From: Spartobacteria bacterium
GTDB lineage: Bacteria; Verrucomicrobiota; Verrucomicrobiia; Chthoniobacterales; Chthoniobacteraceae
Direction: 5' to 3'
Length of the DNA stretch: 18,445 bases
NCBI GenBank assembly: GCA_025350985.1
Contig: JANXWU010000272.1
Coordinates: 1-18,445, forward strand
Below are positions 1 through 5,899 of this stretch, in pieces (position 1 is the first letter of the stretch; each line of letters starts with the position of its first letter). Under the pieces are notes generated by a model. It was not told where the DNA came from. It did not search any database and saw only the letters and a program-made list of their open reading frames with translations. The position numbers and the translations under genes are program-made.

Positions 1-125
1 TGGAAAAGAAATTGCGCACCGTCCAGGAACTGCCGATTGAGGAAGCCGCGCAACTGCTCGGAGCCGAGGGCGCGCTGGATGAAGAGGCGGAGGCGCCGGG
101 GGATGCGGACGAGAGTGCTCCATGA
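1..125 (+). CDS. C-terminal fragment of unidentified acidic protein
   Basis: An open frame enters from the left edge (complete codons from base 3) and ends at TGA 123-125. About 40 residues are visible. The first part reads as an amphipathic helix (LRTVQELPIEEAAQLLGAE) and the last 20 residues are strongly acidic (DEEAEAPGDADESAP). The stop overlaps the ATG of the next gene (ATGA at 122-125), so the two are probably translationally coupled and in one operon. I do not recognise the family. The helix followed by an LLG motif faintly resembles the end of RecN-type proteins, but that is too weak to name it. An upstream metalloregulator or another transporter-linked gene is possible by position only. 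Confidence 0.55.
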   Translation, partial: EKKLRTVQELPIEEAAQLLGAEGALDEEAEAPGDADESAP

Positions 126-982
126 ACTCGGCACGAATTTCCCGCCGGACGTTGATTTTCGCGGGCTCGATGGCGTTCCTCACCGGGGCGTCCGCCGCCG
201 AATCGAGACTACATGTGCTCGCCACTTTTGCGCCGATGTTTTGCTTTGCACAAAATGTCGCTGGTGAAGCGGCCGACGTGGAGATGCTGCTTCCGCCCAA
301 CGCCGAGCCGCACAACTACGCGCTCTCGCCGGGCGACTTGAAGAAAATCGCGCGCGCCGATGTGATCGTGGAGAACGGCCTCGGCGTGGAATCCTGGCTC
401 GAAAAGACGCTCGCTGCCGGCACAAAAACCGGGGTGGTGCGGATAGTGGCGAGTACCGGAATCGACACACGCGCTGGCAATCCGCACGTTTGGCTCGACC
501 CGGTGCTCGCGCTTCGCGAAGTGGAAAATATCCGGCGGGGACTGGCGGCAAAAGATTCGGCGAACTCGGCGATTTACGCGAAAAATGCGGAGGCATATTC
601 CGAGCAACTGCGGAAACTCGACGTCGAAATTCGCGAGGCCACCGCGAAGATCCATGACAAGCAACTGCTCACCCTGCACGACGCGTTTCGCTATTTCGCC
701 GTGCGCTACGGATTCGAAATCGTCGCGGTGATCGAGCCCTTTCCGGGCCGGGAGCCAACTCCCAAATACGTGCGGAATCTGCGCGAGCTGATCGTGCAAA
801 AAAAAGTGCGCGCCATTTTTGCGGAACCGCAGGTTTCTTCGCAGCTCGTGCGTTCCGTGGCGGACACGCTGAAGGTGCCCGTGGCCGCCCTCGACCCGAT
901 GGAGACCGGCGCGCCGGCAGCGGATTTTTTCGAAAAGGGAACACGGGCAAACCTCGACGCGTTGAAGAAGGCGTTGCGCTGA
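122..982 (+). CDS. znuA: Zinc/manganese ABC transporter substrate-binding protein (ZnuA/TroA-like)
   Basis: A 286-residue periplasmic metal-binding protein of the cluster A-I (TroA-like) family, delivering a divalent metal to the ABC permease encoded two genes on. The N-terminus is a signal peptide with SRRTLI at 7-12 before a short hydrophobic stretch, resembling a Tat signal; cleavage is likely near A25/A26. The family metal ligands are visible: H64 (EPHNY), H122 (NPHVWLDP), H186 (LHDAFRYF) and D258 (ALDP). The AEPQ segment at 234-237 is also typical. Histidine at the third position, where Mn-binding PsaA-type proteins have Glu, favours zinc. The His-rich loop of many proteobacterial ZnuA proteins is absent. 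The ATG overlaps the preceding stop. The gene lies 87 bp before the ATPase gene. The family is clear; metal specificity is inferred. Confidence 0.9.
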   Translation: MNSARISRRTLIFAGSMAFLTGASAAESRLHVLATFAPMFCFAQNVAGEAADVEMLLPPNAEPHNYALSPGDLKKIARADVIVENGLGVESWLEKTLAAGTKTGVVRIVASTGIDTRAGNPHVWLDPVLALREVENIRRGLAAKDSANSAIYAKNAEAYSEQLRKLDVEIREATAKIHDKQLLTLHDAFRYFAVRYGFEIVAVIEPFPGREPTPKYVRNLRELIVQKKVRAIFAEPQVSSQLVRSVADTLKVPVAALDPMETGAPAADFFEKGTRANLDALKKALR

Positions 983-1044
983 CTCACCAAACGTCGGCCT
1001 CCTGCCCCTCACGAAAGCGTCGGCAAACGCACTTCGTTATTTTC

Positions 1045-1066
1045 GCGGAAACAGTTATTTTTCCGC
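1045..1066. promoter_or_regulatory. Perfect 7-8-7 inverted repeat before the ATPase start
   Basis: GCGGAAA (1045-1051) and TTTCCGC (1060-1066) are exact reverse complements separated by 8 bases. The dyad ends three bases before the ATG at 1070. It could be an operator for a metalloregulator (Zur/Fur- or DtxR-type dyads have similar size). It could also be an RNA hairpin covering the ribosome-binding region of the ATPase gene and setting its expression relative to the binding protein. No family consensus is matched well enough to choose. Confidence 0.4.
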
Positions 1067-1069
1067 CGA

Positions 1070-1864
1070 ATGGAAGCGCTCCAGCCAGCCCGTGACACTC
1101 CGGGAAACGATGCCGACGTGCTCTTGCGCGTGCAGGATTTGCATGTGTCGTACGACGACGCGGAAGTATTGCGCGGCGTGTCGATGGAAATTCGGCGCGG
1201 CGATTTTGCCTGCGTGATCGGACCGAACGGCGCGGGCAAAAGCACGCTGATGAAAGCCATTGCCGGCCTTGCCCCCATCTCGCGCGGACGAGTCGAGTCG
1301 CGCGCGCGGCAGGTCGGTTACGTGCCGCAACAGCTTCCGATTGATCCGGCGCTGCCTTTGACCGTGAGTGAATTTCTTTCCCTGCGGCTGTCGAAGTCGC
1401 GCGCGTGGCTCGGCGCCGCCTCAAAGAGCGGACGCATGCAAATCACGGCGCAACTCGCGGAAATCGGAGCCGAACATTTGCTCGACCGCCGGCTTGGAAG
1501 GCTTTCGGGAGGCGAGTTTCAGCGCGTTCTCATCGCCTACGCGCTTCTGAACAAACCTGATTTGCTGCTGCTCGACGAACCGCTCACCGGCGTGGACATG
1601 CGAGGCGGACTGTCTTTCGACGGCTTGCTGCATCATCTCCACGACCACCGGCGCATCGCGATCCTGATGGTTTCGCACGATCTGCATCTCGTCGAGCATC
1701 TCGCCACCGTGGTGTTTTGCGTCAATCGAAACGTCTGTCTTTCCGGCCCTCCGAAAGAAGTGCTAAAACCGGAGAATCTGGCGAAGGCCTACGGTCATCA
1801 CTCGGGCATGGTGCTCGATCAGAAAGGAAGCGCTTTCATCCCGCTCGGGAGCATCCGCAAATGA
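1070..1864 (+). CDS. znuC: Metal ABC transporter ATP-binding protein (ZnuC-like)
   Basis: A 264-residue cytoplasmic ATPase that would power zinc/manganese import together with the flanking binding protein and permease. All nucleotide-binding motifs are present in order: Walker A GPNGAGKST (51-59), Q-loop Q87 in YVPQQ, signature LSGGEFQR (145-152), Walker B LLLLDEP (165-171), D-loop ending D176 and H-loop H203 in VSHD. The length is slightly above the usual 240-260 because of an N-terminal extension of about 15 residues before the first strand. The ATG at 1070 is the only convincing start and has no clear Shine-Dalgarno. The gap to the permease start is 52 bp. The order A-C-B and the YVPQ segment fit the Zn/Mn group rather than other ABC families. 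Confidence 0.92.
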   Translation: MEALQPARDTPGNDADVLLRVQDLHVSYDDAEVLRGVSMEIRRGDFACVIGPNGAGKSTLMKAIAGLAPISRGRVESRARQVGYVPQQLPIDPALPLTVSEFLSLRLSKSRAWLGAASKSGRMQITAQLAEIGAEHLLDRRLGRLSGGEFQRVLIAYALLNKPDLLLLDEPLTGVDMRGGLSFDGLLHHLHDHRRIAILMVSHDLHLVEHLATVVFCVNRNVCLSGPPKEVLKPENLAKAYGHHSGMVLDQKGSAFIPLGSIRK

Positions 1865-1916
1865 ACCGTGCGGACGTGGGACTTCCTCAAAAATCCCTTC
1901 GCCTTCACTCGCCCGC

Positions 1917-2810
1917 ATGAGCTTTCACCAAATCTTCGTCGAGTTTCTAGAGCTGCCTCAAATGCAGCGGGCGTTCCTGATTGCGGTCATCGCGGGTCCG
2001 GTCGCGGGTCTCCTGGGCGCGTTCATCACGTCCCGGCGCATGTCGTTTTTCAGCGACGCCATCGCGCACGCGGCGATGACGGGGGTCGCGCTCGGCTTCA
2101 CGCTGCGGCTGGCGGATGACACGCGCGGCCCGGCGATGCAGGGGACGCTGGTGATTTTCTGCGTCGCCATCGCGCTCGTGATGGCGTGGCTGTTCGAGCG
2201 CACGACCCTGCACACCGATACCGTCATCGCCTTTTCGTATGCGGGCAGCGTCGCGCTCGGGGTTGTGCTCATCTCGCGGCTGCGCGGTTATCGCGTCCTC
2301 GAAGGCGCGCTCTTCGGCGACATCCTGGCTGCATCCTGGGCCGATGTGTGGACGATCACCGCCCTCGCAGTCGTCACGCTTGGGTTTCTTTTTCTAAACC
2401 TGCGCGCGCTCACTTTGATGGTCGTGCAGGAGGATTTGGCGAGACTCGAAGGCTTCCGCACCCGCCGGCTCAACTACTTTTTCGTCGTGCTCGTCGCGGT
2501 CGTCGTCGCGCTGCTGCTGCGGCAGTTGGGGGCCCTGCTCATCAGCGGCCTCGTCGTAGTCCCCGCCGCCTCCGCGCGAGTGGTCGCTGGCACTTTTCGA
2601 CGCATGCTTTTGCTGAGTGCCGTCTTCGGGTTGACCGGTGCGGCGACGGGAGTTTTTTCCTCCTATCATCTCGACACGCCGACCGGGCCCACCATCGTGC
2701 TGGCCGACGTGGCCCTGTTGACCGCCTGCCTCCTGTTCGCCTGCGTCACGCGCCCTCGCCCACCGCTGGCTCGCCAAACGCCAGGTCAAAGCCGGGGCAA
2801 AGATTGGTGA
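1917..2810 (+). CDS. znuB: Metal ABC transporter permease (ZnuB/ABC-3 family)
   Basis: A 297-residue integral inner-membrane protein forming the channel of the metal importer. Hydrophobic segments lie at about 19-38, 75-92, 104-121, 144-161, 186-218 (long, probably two passes), 230-249 and 258-277. Family landmarks are the early SFFSDAIAHAAMTG (43-56), QEDLARLEG (171-179), GALLISGLVVVPAASA (205-220) and the late LDTPTGPTIVL (252-262). The C-terminal tail is short, basic and hydrophilic. ATG 1917 is the first start in this frame after the ATPase stop, and the upstream 52 bp contain no other start codon in frame. It is the last gene of the transporter and converges with a minus-strand gene ending at 2849. 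Confidence 0.9.
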   Translation: MSFHQIFVEFLELPQMQRAFLIAVIAGPVAGLLGAFITSRRMSFFSDAIAHAAMTGVALGFTLRLADDTRGPAMQGTLVIFCVAIALVMAWLFERTTLHTDTVIAFSYAGSVALGVVLISRLRGYRVLEGALFGDILAASWADVWTITALAVVTLGFLFLNLRALTLMVVQEDLARLEGFRTRRLNYFFVVLVAVVVALLLRQLGALLISGLVVVPAASARVVAGTFRRMLLLSAVFGLTGAATGVFSSYHLDTPTGPTIVLADVALLTACLLFACVTRPRPPLARQTPGQSRGKDW

Positions 2811-2848
2811 GCTATACAACCCCGCCCATAGCTACGATTGCTTCATCA

Positions 2849-4009
2849 CTACATCGCCCGATAAATGATCTCCAGCGCCATCACCGCGTAGGAGGTTACC
2901 AGCACGGGGTCTTTTTCCCACCAACGGCCGCTGTCGGTGTTGCTCCATGAGCCATCGGGTTTTTGCAAATCAAGTAGCTTCTTGGCTAGATCAAGCTTCC
3001 AATCAACCTTCCGGCCGTCGGGCAGTGCGAGCTTGTCGGCGCCGTAGGTGGCTAGGGCCTTGGCGATTGTGTTGTAGTAGTAATAGCGGCCCTGCATTCC
3101 CATGCCGGGGTTTTCGTCCAGCGTGTAATTTTTTTGCAGCCACTCAAACACTGCCTGCACGCGCGGATCATCCCTCTTCACGTCGGAGTAGATGTAACTC
3201 AGCAGGCCATCATAACTAATGCTGCCATAACTCCGCAGCGCCGTCTTGCCATCGGGTAATTCCATTTTGCCGGCCTGACTTTTCCCTGGGTAGTAGATGA
3301 AGCCGCCCTTGTTCTTCTCGTCCCCGCTGGCGTAGGGCTCCTTGTTATACTCCGGCAAGTTCTGGCACCGCTGGATGAAACCAACGGCCGCCTTCCAATC
3401 AAGGTCCAGGCCCGCCGCAACCTCGACGCCCTTCAAATGCTGCGTGGCGTGCATGGCTTCCAGCGCCATTACCATGTTTGAAAGGTCGGAGTGCTTGTTG
3501 TCATCGCCATAACCGATGCCGCCGTCGTGCGGGTCACCTTCCAGATGGTGCTGGCTTTTGACTAGAAACTCTCGTCCTTTGCGGAGTAAGTCGTTGTATT
3601 TCGACTCATCAGCGGCGAGGAGGGTCATCATCGCGACAGACGTGTTGTAGTTGAGCAAGTCTTCCTTCTTGTAAATGCCGCCATCGGGATGGGTGCAACT
3701 GAGCAGGTAATCCACACCCTTCGTGATCACGCCCGACTTGTCCTTAGTGTAACGTCCTTCCGTGTCGCGCAGAAAGGCCGTCAAGGCCAGTCCGCTAATG
3801 GCGGGATAGTCGGGCGTTGAAAACCAGCCTTCCGGCTTTTGCTGCTCCTTCAAGAAGGCCAGGCCTTTGTCGATGGCGTGCTGGACTTCACGGCGAAGCG
3901 ACACATTGCCGGCATCGCGCGGGATAAGTTGTTCTTTCGTCTCGGCGGCGCGCGAACTGGACGCAACGATTAACGCAGCAACGGATAGGATGATAAACAG
4001 TGTCTTCAT
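2849..4009 (-). CDS. Secreted alpha/alpha-toroid protein (prenyltransferase/squalene-oxidase repeats), A
   Basis: A 386-residue exported protein. Residues 1-21 form a signal peptide (MKTLFIILSVAALIVASSSR, then AAE). The rest is built from helix pairs separated by QW-like motifs: QQKPEGWF (56-63), THPDGGIY (106-113), a Gly-rich turn at 162-168 (DGGIGYG) and QKPDGSWSN (349-357). This is the alpha/alpha-toroid fold shared with squalene-hopene cyclases and prenyltransferase beta subunits. The class II cyclase motif DXDD is not seen and the protein is far shorter than a cyclase, so terpene cyclisation is unlikely. It is the last gene of a four-gene minus-strand group and starts 29 bp after the YdjY-type gene. 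Its start context, TTAACT-ATG, has no Shine-Dalgarno. Such proteins are common in PVC bacteria; their ligand is unknown. Confidence 0.8.
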   Translation of the reverse strand: MKTLFIILSVAALIVASSSRAAETKEQLIPRDAGNVSLRREVQHAIDKGLAFLKEQQKPEGWFSTPDYPAISGLALTAFLRDTEGRYTKDKSGVITKGVDYLLSCTHPDGGIYKKEDLLNYNTSVAMMTLLAADESKYNDLLRKGREFLVKSQHHLEGDPHDGGIGYGDDNKHSDLSNMVMALEAMHATQHLKGVEVAAGLDLDWKAAVGFIQRCQNLPEYNKEPYASGDEKNKGGFIYYPGKSQAGKMELPDGKTALRSYGSISYDGLLSYIYSDVKRDDPRVQAVFEWLQKNYTLDENPGMGMQGRYYYYNTIAKALATYGADKLALPDGRKVDWKLDLAKKLLDLQKPDGSWSNTDSGRWWEKDPVLVTSYAVMALEIIYRAM

Positions 4010-4038
4010 AGTTAATGATATTTGACTGATCTGTGAAC

Positions 4039-4752
4039 TTAGGGCCGGGCAGTTTCAAGTTGGATGGTTATTTCCACCGGAGTGTCTTTTGCCGGAGTTT
4101 TTGCGGGATCGACGAGCCAGATGGAATCGTTGTCCCGACCCGGCCGGGGGTTGTTGATGAGTGCCGTCGGGTCGGTAACCAAGGCGATCACCGAACCTTC
4201 GACCTGCGCCGCGAATTTGCCACCACCGTAAAAGCCGGAGCCGTTGTAAGTCCACGGGCCACGCGAGGCATTGCGTTTCGTCTTATCGTTAAGCACGAAC
4301 TCCTCGACCGGCACTCGCTTCTCAACCTCGCCGGATTTCCATTTCACAAAGATGATAACATTGTCGCCTTTGAGCGCAGGTGCATGAGAGAGCGCCGCAG
4401 CATTGAGTTGCCCGCTGGCGTTGACCTCGCCTTTACTCTCGGGGCTTCCCTTCGCGCCGAGGAGAAGCATCGCGGTGTGCAAATGGAACGGCTCGATCGC
4501 CGTCGCGAACAGGCTCTCGTGCGTCTTACCAGTGTGATGAACGAGCAGATATTCGATAAGGCCATCGTTCATCTGGACCGTGGCGGAAAAGCTGGCGCTA
4601 CGGTTGTTGCGGTCGAGTTTCACCCCGCCGATTTGGTAGATATTGCCGCCAAGGTTGCGGACTTGGGGTTGAAGGTTTTTGGACGCCTCATCCCCGGCAT
4701 ACAATCTTGCTGGGATAATGAACATCAATGCGAGTGCAAGCCGTGAGAACAT
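4039..4752 (-). CDS. Secreted YdjY-domain-type protein
   Basis: A 237-residue protein with a short signal peptide (MFSRLALALMFIIPARLYAG, cut near A19/G20). The core fits what I know of YdjY-type domain proteins: GGNIYQIGGVKLD (35-47), then an ATVQMNDGLIEYLLV strand pair (57-71), HHTGKTHESLFATAIEPFHLHTAMLLLG (72-99), and a C-terminal part with GPWTYNGSGFYGG (165-177) and INNPRPGRDND (199-209). The His-rich HHTGKTHES/FHLH stretch could bind metal, which is inference. No enzymatic motif is evident. It sits between two toroid-protein genes (gaps 19 and 29 bp), so it is probably co-expressed and acts with them outside the cytoplasm. The start context GTAACT-ATG closely matches that of the downstream gene. 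Confidence 0.75.
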   Translation of the reverse strand: MFSRLALALMFIIPARLYAGDEASKNLQPQVRNLGGNIYQIGGVKLDRNNRSASFSATVQMNDGLIEYLLVHHTGKTHESLFATAIEPFHLHTAMLLLGAKGSPESKGEVNASGQLNAAALSHAPALKGDNVIIFVKWKSGEVEKRVPVEEFVLNDKTKRNASRGPWTYNGSGFYGGGKFAAQVEGSVIALVTDPTALINNPRPGRDNDSIWLVDPAKTPAKDTPVEITIQLETARP

Positions 4753-4771
4753 AGTTACTTCAAAGAAACGG

Positions 4772-5803
4772 TTAACGCTGATAGAGCGGCACGTAGTGGT
4801 AAGGCATCGCGAGGATGACCGTGTTCACCGCCGTGGTAAAGGTTGGTCCGGGGCCTCCGTCGCGTGAAGGCTCCCAGTGGACTAGGTCTGCCTGTCGATG
4901 CGCGTCCTTGAGGATGGCTGCTCGTTCACCTTGATACCAGTTCCTCCAAGTCTCGCCACCAATCATGTAATGCGCGGGCGCGGCGTAGTAATGACCATAA
5001 GTGTAGAACTGATGGTCGGTGCGATTTTTGAAAAGATACTCCGAACCTTTCAGCACCAGCGGATCGTCGTACTGGCCGCAGACTTGGAGCGAGTAAATAG
5101 CCGCCGCCGTGCGTGAGAAGCCGGGGTTCTCATGCGGGCGGTAGGCGAACGCTCCGCGTTTTTCATCCCAGCAACTGCGGACATACTTGATTGCGTTGTC
5201 GATGGTTTCCTGTGGCACGTCGAGGCCGGCATTCTTTGCCGCGCGCAAGGCGACGACTTGCAGCACAGTCACGGAGATGTCCGCGTCGCGCGGAGTGGGT
5301 GAGTAACGCCAGCCGCCTTCTTTGTTTTGCGCGCCTAGGATTAGTCTGATGACTTGTTCCAGCTTGGGGCGAATCTGTGGTGAGCGGGTCTGGCCGTAGA
5401 TTTCGCCAAGGGCAATAGTCGCAATCCCGTGGCTATACATATACTCATTGCCCTTCGGGTCGCGATACTTGCCATCGGGTTGAATTTGATCGAGCAGGAA
5501 CTGCATCCCGAGCGTCACGTTCCGGCTATACTCTCCTTCCTCCGGCAGGTTGCCGGTCGCCAGGAAAGCCATCAGCACATAGCCAGTCATGGCCACGCCG
5601 TATTGTTGGGTCCGGGTTCCTTTGGAAGTGGACCACCCGCCGCTGCTGTCCTGAATCGAAGAAAGGTATTTCAAGGCGCCTTTGATCATCGATTCGGTCT
5701 CCGCATCGACTACCACATTGTCCGGCGCGGCAGGATCGGCGAAGAGGAAGCCGGTGGTCGCGAAAAGGCTCAGCGTTAAGGCGAGCAGCAAGCGCAGGGT
5801 CAT
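4772..5803 (-). CDS. Secreted alpha/alpha-toroid protein (prenyltransferase/squalene-oxidase repeats), B
   Basis: A 343-residue exported protein; residues 1-22 are a signal peptide ending FLFA before DPAAP. QW-type repeats are visible at QDSSGGWSTS (51-60), QIQPDGKY (106-113) and AQNKEGGWRYSP (158-169). The signature PRDADISVT (171-179) aligns with the region of the cyclase DXDD motif but keeps only D-x-D (D173, D175). The C-terminal block GHYYAAPAHYMIGGETWRNW (270-289) followed by PYHYVPLYQR (334-343) is typical of PVC-group proteins annotated as terpene cyclase/mutase family. Only distant similarity to toroid protein A is visible, so they are paralogues in fold rather than a recent duplication. 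It lies between the giant coiled-coil gene (96 bp upstream) and the YdjY-type gene (19 bp downstream). Confidence 0.82.
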   Translation of the reverse strand: MTLRLLLALTLSLFATTGFLFADPAAPDNVVVDAETESMIKGALKYLSSIQDSSGGWSTSKGTRTQQYGVAMTGYVLMAFLATGNLPEEGEYSRNVTLGMQFLLDQIQPDGKYRDPKGNEYMYSHGIATIALGEIYGQTRSPQIRPKLEQVIRLILGAQNKEGGWRYSPTPRDADISVTVLQVVALRAAKNAGLDVPQETIDNAIKYVRSCWDEKRGAFAYRPHENPGFSRTAAAIYSLQVCGQYDDPLVLKGSEYLFKNRTDHQFYTYGHYYAAPAHYMIGGETWRNWYQGERAAILKDAHRQADLVHWEPSRDGGPGPTFTTAVNTVILAMPYHYVPLYQR

Positions 5804-5813
5804 GGGATTAGTT

Positions 5814-5837
5814 CAAGCTGAGAACCTTTCAGCCTTG
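5814..5837 (-). promoter_or_regulatory. Imperfect hairpin in the leader of toroid gene B
   Basis: CAAGCTGA (5814-5821) can pair with TCAGCCTTG (5829-5837) around a 7-base loop, with one bulged C. The element is about 10 bases upstream of the ATG of the minus-strand gene starting at 5803, in the 96-bp gap after the giant protein gene. It has no T-run and is not a good terminator. It could modulate translation or be a processing site that separates expression of the first gene from the rest. Confidence 0.25.
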
Positions 5838-5899
5838 AGGAAAAGAAGTTGTGTCATTGCGACGGTGCAGTCCCGCGCGGAGGTAAATGCTATGCCGGC

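Noticed and set aside
209..1012. 267-codon minus-strand frame opposite the metal-binding protein gene
   Set aside because: Antisense shadow without motifs; the plus strand has all metal ligands and a signal peptide.
1868..2119. GTG-start 83-codon frame (MRTWDFLKNPFAF...) before and inside the permease gene
   Set aside because: Its opening looks like a permease N-terminus, but the true permease frame already has a complete N-terminal part from 1917, and the rest of this frame is Arg/Ala shadow sequence. A frameshifted or relic start cannot be excluded.
4033..4746. 237-codon plus-strand open frame opposite the YdjY-type gene
   Set aside because: It is almost exactly antisense to the minus-strand gene, has no recognisable domain or signal, and the minus strand reads as a well-formed exported protein.
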